A DNA stretch of 64,000 nt from Verrucomicrobiota bacterium (GCA_023269675.1 JAHFSX010000013.1:1-64000); one strand, 5' to 3'; shown: positions 1 to 8,280, counted from the stretch's first letter. Notes: generated by a model from the sequence alone, not told the origin. Program-made: numbers and translations.

Positions 1-411
1 GGCGACCGAGGCCCGCGCCGCATTGATGTCCGCCTGCTGCCGCGCCGCGATCTTCTCGATGCGCCCCGCGAGATCGTCCGTGATCTCCTTCTTCAGTGTC
101 TCGCGCTCGGCGCGGACGCTCTGCACCTCGCGCCGCAGCGCGGCGAGCTCGTCCGGCGTCCGCGGAGCGGCGGTCGCCTGGGCTTCCAGCCTCGTCAAGC
201 GGGTGTCCAGCACCTCCTGGGTACGGGTCAGCGCGGAGATCTGTTCCGACAGCTGGCGGAACTCCAGATTCATCTGCTGCGTGTTCGTGGCGATGCGCGC
301 CACATCCGGGTCTTTCCGCGGGGGCTGCTCAAAAATCGACCCTTCAAACATCGGTCCCGCGCACCCCGCAACCAGCGCCGCGCCGCACAGGACACTCGCC
401 CGTATGATCAT
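1..411 (-). CDS. Coiled-coil lipoprotein, C-terminus cut by the window edge
   Basis: The first 137 codons of a lipoprotein are visible; the rest lies beyond the left edge. The ATG at 411 starts a short signal peptide ending in the lipobox LVAGC, with the lipidated cysteine at residue 17. After a short linker (about residues 20-35) the chain becomes a heptad-like, Gln/Glu/Arg/Leu-rich region (QMNLEFRQLSEQ, then DELAALRREVQSVRAER), which points to a long coiled coil in the periplasm. It is the third gene of a minus-strand set, 26 bp after the small membrane protein and downstream of the LysM lipoprotein, so a structural envelope role is plausible. The missing C-terminus could carry a recognisable domain (a CpoB/YbgF-like or LysM protein would fit). 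I do not recognise the family. Confidence 0.75.
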   Translation of the reverse strand, partial: MIIRASVLCGAALVAGCAGPMFEGSIFEQPPRKDPDVARIATNTQQMNLEFRQLSEQISALTRTQEVLDTRLTRLEAQATAAPRTPDELAALRREVQSVRAERETLKKEITDDLAGRIEKIAARQQADINAARASVA

Positions 412-437
412 ATTCACGTCCGTACCCCCCCTTGAGC

Positions 438-764
438 CTAAGCGCTGGGCAAAAAATAAAACGCCACCCAGACCGCCACCACCAGCACCAGAAAAAACAG
501 GAACGAGCGGCGGCGGTCCTCGACCAGGTCGTCAACCGACGTCCGCCGCAATTGCCGCAGCCCGCCCGCCGATATGTAGTGGAAAAGCTTGGGCCGGGCG
601 CGCTCCAGGCTCGGGCGCTTGCGCTTGCTGAAGAAATGCGGGTTGCCGCGCGCGTCCTCGCGCACATCCAGCCGCCAGGAAACCGACGCGCGGGCCGCGG
701 CGCCGCCAACGAACACGCTGGAGCTCCCCGGTTTCAGAACGTGCTTTCCCGCTTTCGGCAACAT
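438..764 (-). CDS. Small tail-anchored membrane protein
   Basis: A 108-residue protein of unknown family. Residues 1-87 are basic and polar, with many Arg and Lys. Residues 88-105 (FLFFLVLVVAVWVAFYFL) form one strong membrane helix, followed by only three residues, so it is probably tail-anchored with the N-terminal part in the cytoplasm. The start at 764 was chosen because GGGAGGGG lies just upstream and because the longer frame (to 866) would overlap the end of the LysM gene. The gap to that gene's stop is 17 bp and to the next lipoprotein 26 bp, so the three are very likely co-transcribed. The existence of the gene is well supported; its function is not known. Confidence 0.75.
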   Translation of the reverse strand: MLPKAGKHVLKPGSSSVFVGGAAARASVSWRLDVREDARGNPHFFSKRKRPSLERARPKLFHYISAGGLRQLRRTSVDDLVEDRRRSFLFFLVLVVAVWVAFYFLPSA

Positions 765-781
765 GACCCCTCCCGCCCGGC

Positions 782-1891
782 TCACGGCACCATGATGATC
801 TGCCCGGCCCGGATGCGGCCGTCCGGATCGATTCGCGTACGGTTGGCGTCGCGGATCTTCTTCCACTGCGTGGAGTCGCCGTAAAACTTCTCCGCGACCC
901 GGAACAGCGTGTCACCCGGCTGAACCACGTACGTCCGTTGCTCACCGACGGGCTTGGCGCCCTTCTCGTGCTTCTCCTCCCGGCCGAACAGCGACAGCGC
1001 CGAAAGGTTGGACTTTTCCGTCTTGCCGGTTTTTCCGGTTTTGTCGGACGCCTCCGGTTTGGCCGGGGCCGCCTGCGCCTCGGGCGTGCCTTCCAGCCGC
1101 GACTGCACCTTCTTGATCATCGCGTCCGTCGAGGGCACGTCGACCAGCGGCTTGCGGCCGGTTTCGGCGGCGCCGTTCCCGGACATGGACGAGGCCTCGT
1201 CGCGCAGCGCGCGCAAGCCCTGCGCGTCCATCTTGGCCGCCGGCGTGTCACTCTCGCCGCGCTTGATGGCGGCCTCGACCCGCTTCAGGATCGGCTGTGC
1301 CGGCTCGGAGACGGTCTCGCTGACGCGCATCTTGTTCAGGACCTCGCGCAGCCGCGCCGTGTCGCCCCGCAGCTGCTCCAGCTCCTTGTCGGCCGCCGCC
1401 TTGCCCTCCATCAGGACCGCCTTTTCGCCTTCCATGGTCGTGATGATGCGGTTGAGGCGCTCATTCTCCTTCAGCAGGTGCGCCTGCGAAATACCCTGGA
1501 CCGAGTCGCCCACCTTTTTCAGGATCTGCGGCGCTAGCAGCTGCTCGGCGATCCGGATGCGCTCCTGCGCCAAGGTGCTCTTCTTCGAGTCCGGCCGCAG
1601 GTACAGATACTGCTTATAGTGGTAAATCGCGCCGACGTAATCCTCGTCGTGATCGTGCAGCAGCGTGGCGAGCTGGAAATGCGCGGAATACGAGCGGGGC
1701 TCTTCGATCAGCACCTTGTTGAAAAGGCGGACCGCCTCCTTGATGTCCCCCGACTGCTCGGCGGAGAACGCCTGGCGGTATAACGCCGAACCGCGCTCCG
1801 CGCTCTCGGCGGCGGCGGGACCAGACCTGGAACAGCCCAACCCGCACAGCATGAGGCAGACACACGCACCTGTCAGATACACTCGAAACAT
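782..1891 (-). CDS. TPR and LysM domain lipoprotein
   Basis: A 369-residue envelope protein that probably binds peptidoglycan. The start at 1891 has GAAGGG upstream and gives a signal peptide ending LCGLGC, with the lipid-bearing Cys at residue 20; a longer frame to 1930 lacks a ribosome site. Domains in order: a TPR-like segment (about 30-110, with the phrase GDIKEAVRLFNKVL), a coiled coil (about 130-200), a charged low-complexity linker rich in Lys/Gly/Thr, and a LysM domain in the last 50 residues (YVVQPGDTLFRVAEKFYG). LysM domains bind N-acetylglucosamine-containing glycans. It heads a three-gene operon with a membrane protein and a second lipoprotein, suggesting an envelope scaffold. The domain calls are firm; the exact job is inferred. 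Confidence 0.88.
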   Translation of the reverse strand: MFRVYLTGACVCLMLCGLGCSRSGPAAAESAERGSALYRQAFSAEQSGDIKEAVRLFNKVLIEEPRSYSAHFQLATLLHDHDEDYVGAIYHYKQYLYLRPDSKKSTLAQERIRIAEQLLAPQILKKVGDSVQGISQAHLLKENERLNRIITTMEGEKAVLMEGKAAADKELEQLRGDTARLREVLNKMRVSETVSEPAQPILKRVEAAIKRGESDTPAAKMDAQGLRALRDEASSMSGNGAAETGRKPLVDVPSTDAMIKKVQSRLEGTPEAQAAPAKPEASDKTGKTGKTEKSNLSALSLFGREEKHEKGAKPVGEQRTYVVQPGDTLFRVAEKFYGDSTQWKKIRDANRTRIDPDGRIRAGQIIMVP

Positions 1892-2057
1892 CCGGAAGCC
1901 CTTCTGAAAATGAAAAGCATTTTCATTCATTTTTCGTTTGGTTTACGCGATGGGCTCGCATATCATCATCTCACGGTTCGAAATACCGGAGGCGGAAGCC
2001 GCACATCCCCAAACTGTCAGAAATGAATGACCGCATATTTTACTTAAGTCACAGCGA

Positions 2058-3866
2058 ATGACCACAGAAAATGCGAAAAATCTTTGGCGCGGCGCACAGG
2101 CGTGCCTCGGGCAATCCGGCTGCCTGAGCGTCATCATGCCGGTCTACGGGCTTGCGCCCGTGATCGAAGAGAACATCGAAACCGTCTGCGGACTGCTGCG
2201 CGGCCACATTCCCTTCGAAATCGTGCCCGTCGACGACGGCAGCCCGGACGGCTCGGCGGAGGCGCTCCGCCGCGCCGCCGCCAAAGACCCCGAGCACGTG
2301 CGGCCGGTCTTCGTGAAGGTCAACGCCGGCAAGGGCAACGCGCTGAAATGCGGCTTCGCGGCGTCGCGCGGGTCGCACATCCTGCTGCTCGACGGCGACC
2401 TCGACCTCTCCCCCTCGCGCGTCACCACGTTCTTCGACGTCATGGCCGAAAAGCGTGCCGCCATCGTCATCGGCTCCAAACGCCACCCCGATTCGGTCAT
2501 CGACTACCCCTGGCACCGCCGCCTCGCCAGCGGGGTCTACTTCACGCTCGTGCGCCTGCTGGTCGGCCTGCCGATCTCGGACACCCAGACCGGCATGAAG
2601 CTCTTCACGCGCGACGCCCTCGGCTGGGCCTTCGGCCGCATGCTGGTCAAGGCCTTCGCCTTCGACCTCGAAGTCCTCACCATCGCGCACGCCAAGGGCT
2701 TCACCGTGGCCGAAGCCCCGGTCGAGATGCACTTCGGCCAGAAAGTCGGCTGCCTGTCGTGGAACAACGTCAGGCAGGTCATGCACGACACGCTCGCCAT
2801 CTTCTACCGCCTGCGCGTCCTGCGCTACTACGACAGCGTGGAGGTCGCCCCGCCCGCCGCGACGCCCTTCCTGGTCTCGGTCGTGATCGCCTGCCCCGCG
2901 CCCAGCCCCTACCTCACCGAGTGCCTCGCCGCCCTCGCGCTCCAGACCTACCCGCACTTCGAGGTGATCGTCCTGCCCGACGCGCCCGCCGAACTCGACG
3001 CCTATCCGTTCGCGCTGCGCGTGCTGCCCACCGGCAAGACCCGTCCCGCGGAAAAGCGCAACGCCGGCATCCGGGCGGCCCGCGGCGAGATCGTCGCCTT
3101 CATCGACGACGACGCCGCCCCCGTACCCAACTGGCTGGAGCACGCCGTCAAATATTTCACCCTGCCCGACGTCGGCGGCGTGGGCGGGCCGGGCGTCACC
3201 CCCGGCAACGACCCCTTCCTCGCCCAGGCCGGCGGACTCGTCTACATCAACCGCCTGGTCTCGGGCAATTTCCGCTGGCGCTACATCGGCGACCGCGTGC
3301 GCTCGAACGTCGACGACGTGCCGAGCTGCAACCTCTTCGTGCGCACCGATGTCCTGAAGGCCATCCACGGCTACCGCACCGATTTCTGGCCGGGCGAGGA
3401 CACCATCCTCTGCTCCGACATCGTGTTCGGCCAGAAGAAGCGCATCGTTTACGACCCCTGGGTGCTGGTCCACCACCACCGCCGCCCGCTCTTCGGACCC
3501 CACCTGCGCCAGATCGGCCGCTACGCGCTGCACCGCGGCCATTTCGCGAAGCGCTTCCCCAAGACGTCGCTGCGCCTGAGTTACCTCGTGCCCTCCCTCT
3601 TCGTCATCGGCCTGGCCGTCGGCGCGCCGCTCGCCTGCCTGCACCCCTGGCTCCGCATCGCGTATCTCACCGTCCTCGCGATCTACGGCACCGCGACCCT
3701 CCTCTCGTCGTTCAACGCCAACCCCCTCATGTGGCTGACCGTCTGGCTCGGCGTCATGGCCACCCATGTCGTCTACGGCGTGCGCTTCTTCATGGGCCTC
3801 GTCACGCGCCGCATGCCGTGCGAGGTCGCCGTCTTCGACCACCCCGCCGAGAAGCCGATCGCTTAA
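2058..3866 (+). CDS. Two-domain family 2 glycosyltransferase with C-terminal membrane helices
   Basis: A 602-residue protein with two GT-A domains. The first (about 22-260) resembles polyprenol-phosphate mannosyltransferases: it starts LSVIMPVYG, has VPVDDGSPDGS for nucleotide-sugar binding and DGDLD near residue 112 for metal binding. The second (about 270-480) starts FLVSVVIA and has IDDDAAPVPNW near residue 349 and WPGEDT near 455. The last 110 residues hold three hydrophobic segments (about 505-525, 530-550 and 560-585), so it is probably anchored in the inner membrane. The likely role is transfer of sugars to a lipid carrier or surface glycan. The fusion of a DPM1-like and a second GT2 domain is less usual than either alone. 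The start has no strong ribosome site. It is divergent from the LysM operon. Confidence 0.88.
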   Translation: MTTENAKNLWRGAQACLGQSGCLSVIMPVYGLAPVIEENIETVCGLLRGHIPFEIVPVDDGSPDGSAEALRRAAAKDPEHVRPVFVKVNAGKGNALKCGFAASRGSHILLLDGDLDLSPSRVTTFFDVMAEKRAAIVIGSKRHPDSVIDYPWHRRLASGVYFTLVRLLVGLPISDTQTGMKLFTRDALGWAFGRMLVKAFAFDLEVLTIAHAKGFTVAEAPVEMHFGQKVGCLSWNNVRQVMHDTLAIFYRLRVLRYYDSVEVAPPAATPFLVSVVIACPAPSPYLTECLAALALQTYPHFEVIVLPDAPAELDAYPFALRVLPTGKTRPAEKRNAGIRAARGEIVAFIDDDAAPVPNWLEHAVKYFTLPDVGGVGGPGVTPGNDPFLAQAGGLVYINRLVSGNFRWRYIGDRVRSNVDDVPSCNLFVRTDVLKAIHGYRTDFWPGEDTILCSDIVFGQKKRIVYDPWVLVHHHRRPLFGPHLRQIGRYALHRGHFAKRFPKTSLRLSYLVPSLFVIGLAVGAPLACLHPWLRIAYLTVLAIYGTATLLSSFNANPLMWLTVWLGVMATHVVYGVRFFMGLVTRRMPCEVAVFDHPAEKPIA

Positions 3867-3871
3867 TTCTC

Positions 3872-4000
3872 AACACAAAGGCACAAAGACATAAAGTAGA
3901 GCCAAGGGGGCAGATTCGAGACGGAAAATGACGGCCAAAAGGGGTTTGGGCGGCATCCTTTCTCAATCCCGTGTCTCTTGCACATTTGTGTCTTTGTGTT
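3872..4000. repeat. CACAAAGA-word inverted repeat without a gene
   Basis: The left arm (3872-3896) is built from the word CACAAAG repeated in slightly varied form; the right arm (3981-4000) is the complementary form ending TGTGTCTTTGTGTT. About 85 bp of unrelated sequence lies between. The same arm type occurs at 18411-18485 and flanks the GxxExxY gene at 48.9-49.4 kb. It lies between the glycosyltransferase and the heparinase-like gene and could also act as a transcript-ending hairpin. Confidence 0.65.
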
Positions 4001-4014
4001 AAAAAGGAATCCCC

Positions 4015-5895
4015 ATGCGTCTGACAACCTGCCTGTGCCTCGCCTTCGCCGCCGCGCTCCTTTCCGCCCAGACGCCTCAGCCGCAGGACCCCTCCAAGGT
4101 CCCCCTCGAGACCGTGGCCGCCGCGATCCGGCAGGCCGGCAAGACCCACCCGCTGCTCTTCGCCGACGCGGCCGCGTTCAGCGCCCTGCGCGAACAGTGC
4201 GCCACCACCGAACTCGGCCAGCGGGCCCTCGGGCGCATCCTCTTCGAGGCCGACCAGATCCTCACCTTCAAGCCCAGCGCCCGCGAGATGGAGGGCCGCC
4301 GCCTGCTCGGCATCTCGCGCCGCACCCTGCACCGCGTCTCGACCCTCGCCATGGCCTACCGCCTCTCCGGCAAGCCCGCCTACCTCGAACGCTGCGCCGC
4401 CGAGATGCGCGCCGTCGCGGGCTTCACCGACTGGAACCCCTCGCACTTCCTGGACGTGGCCGAAATGACCCTCGCCATGGCCGTGGGCTACGACTGGCTC
4501 TACAACGACCTCGATCCGGCCACCCGCAAAACCGTGGCCGACGCCATCCTCGAGAAGGGCCTGCGGACCTCGCTCAAAACCACCGGCTGGGTCAAGGCCA
4601 GCAACAACTGGGGCCAGGTCTGCCACGCGGGCATGCTCGCCGGCGCCCTCGCGCTGATGGACCAGCAGGAGCCCCTGGCCGTCGAGATCGCCCACCGCGC
4701 CATCGTCAACCTGCCGCGCTCCATGCACGCCTTCGACCCCAAAGGCTGCTACCCCGAGGGCCCCGGCTACTGGTCCTACGGCACCGACTTCAACGTGCTG
4801 GCGATCGCCCTGCTCGAGGGCGTCCTGAAATCGGACTACGGCCTGACGCGCCTGCCCGGCTTCACCGCCACCGCCGAATACCCGGACCTCGTCACCGGCC
4901 CCTCCGGCCAGCCCTTCAACTACGCCGACGGCGGCATGGGCCGCGGCACCGACTGCGCCCCGTGGTGGTTCGCCAAGCGCTTCAGCCGCCCCGACATCCT
5001 CGCCTATTTCGAAAAGGCCGCCTTCGCCGAACACTGCGCCGACCGCGCCTCCATGGCCGGCGACCGCCACGCCCACCGCCTCTTCGCCTTCACCCTCTTC
5101 TGGCTCCAGCCCCTGCCCGAGGGCCTGGCTCCGAAAGCGCCGCTCACCTGGTCCTCCGGCGGCGAGGTGCCGATCACGATCCAGCGCACCTCGTGGGACA
5201 ACGCCCGGGCGCTCTTCGTGGGCCTCAAGGCCGGCTCGCCCTCGGCCCCGCACGGCCACATGGACGCGGGCTCGTTCGTGCTGGACGCGGACGGCGTGCG
5301 CTGGGCCTACGACCTCGGCATGGAGAACTACAACCGCATCGAATCGCGCAAGATGAACCTCTGGAGCTCCAGCCAGGACTCGGACCGCTGGCGCATCTTC
5401 CGCCTGAGCAGCCTCAGCCACAACACGCTCACGATCGACGGCCAGCTCCAGCTCGCCAAGGGCAAGTCCAGGGTCGTCTCGTTCAGCGAGGGCCCGGGCT
5501 CCGAGGCCGTGCTCGACCTCTCGCCCGTCTACACCAACGCCTCGCAGGTGACCCGCACCGGCACGCTGCTGCCCACCGGCGAGTACTGCCTGACCGACAC
5601 GCTCAAGGGGCTCAAGCCCGGCGCGCGCGTGCGCTGGGCCATGGTGACCAAAGCCGCGCCCGACGCCCGGCGCACCGGCACCCTCGTCCTGCGCGAGGCG
5701 GGCAAACAGCTCCGCCTCGCGCCGCTGCACGACCCCGCCACGGTCTGGCAGACCTACGAGGCCGCCAAGCCTCGGAACGAGTGGGACTCCCCCAACAAGG
5801 GCATGGTGATGGTCGGCTTCGAGACCGTCGCCCCCGCCTCGGGCGAACTCACCCTCGCGGTGCTCTTCACCCCCGGCAGCGTCATCAAGCCGTAA
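4015..5895 (+). CDS. Secreted heparinase II/III-like polysaccharide lyase
   Basis: A 626-residue exported enzyme likely to cleave uronic-acid polysaccharides by beta-elimination. A signal peptide covers about residues 1-19 (LCLAFAAALLSA). The N-terminal half is helical and fits an alpha/alpha toroid, with the family-like phrase NNWGQVCHAGMLAGA near residue 200. The C-terminal half fits the heparinase II/III beta-sandwich: HGHMDAGSFVLDADG starts near residue 413 and LSHNTLTIDGQ near 467, both hallmarks of the family. The length suits heparinase, alginate and oligo-alginate lyases, and the substrate cannot be told from sequence. AAGGA precedes the ATG. No sulfatase or transporter is adjacent. 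Confidence 0.85.
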   Translation: MRLTTCLCLAFAAALLSAQTPQPQDPSKVPLETVAAAIRQAGKTHPLLFADAAAFSALREQCATTELGQRALGRILFEADQILTFKPSAREMEGRRLLGISRRTLHRVSTLAMAYRLSGKPAYLERCAAEMRAVAGFTDWNPSHFLDVAEMTLAMAVGYDWLYNDLDPATRKTVADAILEKGLRTSLKTTGWVKASNNWGQVCHAGMLAGALALMDQQEPLAVEIAHRAIVNLPRSMHAFDPKGCYPEGPGYWSYGTDFNVLAIALLEGVLKSDYGLTRLPGFTATAEYPDLVTGPSGQPFNYADGGMGRGTDCAPWWFAKRFSRPDILAYFEKAAFAEHCADRASMAGDRHAHRLFAFTLFWLQPLPEGLAPKAPLTWSSGGEVPITIQRTSWDNARALFVGLKAGSPSAPHGHMDAGSFVLDADGVRWAYDLGMENYNRIESRKMNLWSSSQDSDRWRIFRLSSLSHNTLTIDGQLQLAKGKSRVVSFSEGPGSEAVLDLSPVYTNASQVTRTGTLLPTGEYCLTDTLKGLKPGARVRWAMVTKAAPDARRTGTLVLREAGKQLRLAPLHDPATVWQTYEAAKPRNEWDSPNKGMVMVGFETVAPASGELTLAVLFTPGSVIKP

Positions 5896-6046
5896 AACAA
5901 AACGCCCAACGCCCAACACTCCAGTCAAGAGCCGATGCGGCCCTTGAACAGGGGGAGTTGCGCGGTGCGCGTTGAGCGTATACGGTCAGCTTCTTGGTCG
6001 GCAATCCTTGTGGAATGACACCCGTTGAGTTCGCCCGGCGAACGGG

Positions 6047-6229
6047 TTACAGAGTGCTCGCCTGCTGAAGGCCGCTTTCGTACCGGGACGGGACATCATC
6101 GTCCGGCGGCGTGGCAACATTGACAGGCAGGTGACTAAAGAACCACATCAATGTTGCGGCCGAGAGGCCGCACACGACAGTCAGGACGGCTGCAATCAAC
6201 ACATTAGCGAGATGCTCGAGTTCGTTCAT
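6047..6229 (-). CDS. Small single-helix membrane protein
   Basis: A 60-residue protein of unknown family. The ATG at 6229 follows AAAGGA at good spacing; the longer frame to 6358 has no such site. Residues about 9-33 (VLIAAVLTVVCGLSAATLMW) form one membrane helix, followed by a short polar tail with DDD. The base composition is less GC-rich than in the large neighbouring genes. No operon partner is evident: the nearest minus-strand gene starts over 1 kb upstream. Confidence 0.55.
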   Translation of the reverse strand: MNELEHLANVLIAAVLTVVCGLSAATLMWFFSHLPVNVATPPDDDVPSRYESGLQQASTL

Positions 6230-6590
6230 TGCTGTTCCTTTCTTTTCGATGTCTGGTTTCCACACGCTGGACTCTGTTTCCCGGCGGCCAAAGTCGTAAA
6301 AGACCTCTTCAACTGTATGTATGATATGCGACGTCGCGGATAAATATCTATGGGGCATTATCCTACCGTCACGGCGGTTTCATTTACCCCGCACGATGCC
6401 CGTCCAGCGGGCGGGCCGCCTAGGCATACGGATGGCGCCCCTTGCGTCGGCTCAGAAGGGACGGACCGCTGGGCCGCCCGCTTGTGCAGGGCGCCTTCCG
6501 ACGTGGCGCGCCCGACTCCGGGCTTGCCGGGCTTGCGTGACACGCCTGTCGGCCGGCCGCACCGAAGGGGCGCCGTTTCCCGCTATCGCC
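6230..6590. other. Intergenic stretch, no gene supported
   Basis: About 360 bp between the small membrane protein and the end of the BspA-like gene. The half near 6300 is AT-richer and could hold the promoter of the small membrane protein. The rest (about 6380-6590) is GC-rich and has GGGCGGGCCGCC and GGGCCGCCCG about 60 bp apart, which can pair. Frames crossing it have no domain or ribosome site. Confidence 0.5.
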
Positions 6591-7721
6591 TCACGGCGCT
6601 TGGATGCGGTAGAAGCGGGCGGAATGATTCACCGCTTGAGGATCGCTGAAAGCGGATGTGCCGCCGGTCAGGGTGTTGGTGCCCACCGGGCACCAGACGG
6701 AATGGGCCAGGCTCGTGCAGGCTTCCACCACGATGACGAGATTGCTGGTGCCGGAGATGCTGAAGCCGAATTGACCCGCCCGCATACCGAAGCTGCCGCC
6801 GGCCTGCACCTGCGCATTCCATAGCACGGTGGGCCGGCCACCCATGGCGGCAGCCCACCCCGTGGTGCGCGGCAGGTAATAGACGGTCGTCTGGTTGGCG
6901 TCCAAAAAGATGTTGGCATCAACGCTCGGCGCGTTTCCTTTGAAAAAGACGCGGGCCAGCCTTCTGCAGAGTTTGAACACATCGAGATCCACGTTGGTGA
7001 CGCTGCCGGGGATCGTGACGCTGATCAGGCCGGTGCAGCCTTCGAACACCCTTTTTCCGATGACGGTCACGCTGTCGGGTATCGTGACGCGAGCGAGGCC
7101 GCTGCAGAAACCAAACGCAACGTCCCCGATACTGGTAACGCCGTTGCCGATGGCGAGGCCGGTCAGGCCACTGCAGTTTTTGAAAGCATAGCCGCCGATA
7201 CTGATGACGCTGTCGGGTATCCTGACGCTGGTCAGGGCGGTGCAGCTTTGGAACGCAGAGCTTCCGATGTTGGTCACGCCGGTGCCCATCGTGACGCCAG
7301 CCAAGCTGAAGCAGTCCTGAAACGCAGAGGGCCCGATGCGGGTGACGCCGTTGCCTAGAGTGACGCTTGTCAGCCAATCGCAGTCATAGAAAGCCCAATC
7401 CCCGATGGTGGTGACGCTGTCGGGTATCGTGACGCGAGTGAGTCCGCTGCAGGACTCGAACGCCTGCTCCCCGATGCCGGTGACCGTCAGGCCGTCGATC
7501 GTGTCGGGGATGCTTAACTCACCGCCGGAGCCTGTGTAGCCGGTGATGGTGATCGCAATTCCATCCGTCGTGTAAATGAAGTCGCCAGACTGCAAAGCCT
7601 CAACGACGGGCGCGGTGGCAGCCAGGAAAAGCGCCGACAAAAACAAAGCCCAGCCCCTTCGCGTCAGCGAGAGTCTCAGCCCCGGTCTGGCTTGCATTCG
7701 CACCGTCCACGCTTGGCTCAT
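6591..7721 (-). CDS. BspA-like leucine-rich repeat surface protein
   Basis: A 376-residue secreted protein. The start at 7721 has AAGGA upstream; a longer frame runs back into the dispersed repeat and is rejected. The N-terminus is a long signal peptide with hydrophobic core WALFLSALFLAATAPVV. From about residue 65 there are roughly eight or nine LRR_5/BspA-type repeats of about 23 residues with the phrase LTSVTIPDSVTSIG and its variants. The end (about 320-376) is a small module with SNLVIVVEAC and SARFYRIQ that, from general knowledge, recurs at the C-terminus of secreted proteins in Kiritimatiellota and Lentisphaerota. A surface adhesion or protein-binding role is usual for the family. One copy of the 250-bp repeat lies 120 bp upstream. 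Confidence 0.88.
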   Translation of the reverse strand: MSQAWTVRMQARPGLRLSLTRRGWALFLSALFLAATAPVVEALQSGDFIYTTDGIAITITGYTGSGGELSIPDTIDGLTVTGIGEQAFESCSGLTRVTIPDSVTTIGDWAFYDCDWLTSVTLGNGVTRIGPSAFQDCFSLAGVTMGTGVTNIGSSAFQSCTALTSVRIPDSVISIGGYAFKNCSGLTGLAIGNGVTSIGDVAFGFCSGLARVTIPDSVTVIGKRVFEGCTGLISVTIPGSVTNVDLDVFKLCRRLARVFFKGNAPSVDANIFLDANQTTVYYLPRTTGWAAAMGGRPTVLWNAQVQAGGSFGMRAGQFGFSISGTSNLVIVVEACTSLAHSVWCPVGTNTLTGGTSAFSDPQAVNHSARFYRIQAP

Positions 7722-7840
7722 GACATTCCTTACGGCTAGCGGGGATACAAAAAGAGGCACCCGACAATAAAGAACCGTCATTAGCGTGCGCCTGATGTCT
7801 ACCGTTTGCAAGAAAAAAACGCCGGCGCCGGGGCGCAGGG

Positions 7841-8076
7841 GGGTGCGATTCAGTTTCGTTGACACTGAGTCGCACCCAGGAGCATTCAGGAGTTAGGATT
7901 GAGGAGTTGGAAGCGCGGAAGTCCCTGAAAACAGGGCGTTCGACAAGGAGGAACCCTTCCGCGAACAACCGTTTCTTGAGGCACGACGTTTGACCTCATT
8001 TTGAAGACGCGAACACGGACTCTCGAGCAGGGCACGAACACGTTCGCTGCCACGGCATTGCAACTCCTAGCTCCTT
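7841..8076 (+). repeat. 250-bp dispersed repeat, copy 1
   Basis: This segment is near-identical over most of its length to 37607-37856 and, reversed, to 30941-31199. It begins with a hairpin of the form GGTGCGATTCAG ... CTGAGTCGCACC, continues through a small CCCTGAAAACAGGG hairpin, and contains shared blocks such as CGAACACGGACTCTCGAG. It ends in AACTCCT-like words. Similarity holds in all frames, so conservation is at the DNA or RNA level rather than of a protein. It lies upstream of the BspA-like gene. Confidence 0.8.
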
Positions 8077-8093
8077 GCCTATAACTTCAACCG

Positions 8094-8179
8094 GATTACG
8101 ATTAAGAGTACGATTACGATTAAGAGGAATCAGGGACCCTTCTTTCTCGTAATCTTAATCCTAATCTTAATCTTAATCG
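8094..8179. repeat. AT-rich inverted array of GATTAAGA-like words
   Basis: The left half (8094-8131) repeats GATTACGATTAAGA; the right half (8148-8179) repeats its complement, TCTTAATC. Together they can fold into a long AU-rich hairpin with a loop of about 16 bases. The composition contrasts strongly with the GC-rich surroundings. No coding potential is seen. Confidence 0.75.
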
Positions 8180-8246
8180 TTCAAAAAAGTTACCCCGCCG
8201 TTTGTTCCCGCTCCGCGGGCGGCGGGCTAAATCCTAACCCCTCCTT

Positions 8247-8280
8247 CGGGTGTGGATTCAACGAAGTTGAATCACACCCG
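8247..8280. repeat. Solitary hairpin related to the head of the 250-bp repeat
   Basis: CGGGTGTGGATTCAAC pairs with GTTGAATCACACCCG around a GAA loop, giving 15 pairs with one bulged G. The layout (GGTG, T-rich inner stem, loop near CGAA, CACC) matches the hairpin that heads the 250-bp repeat, which suggests the hairpin can exist on its own. Confidence 0.65.
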
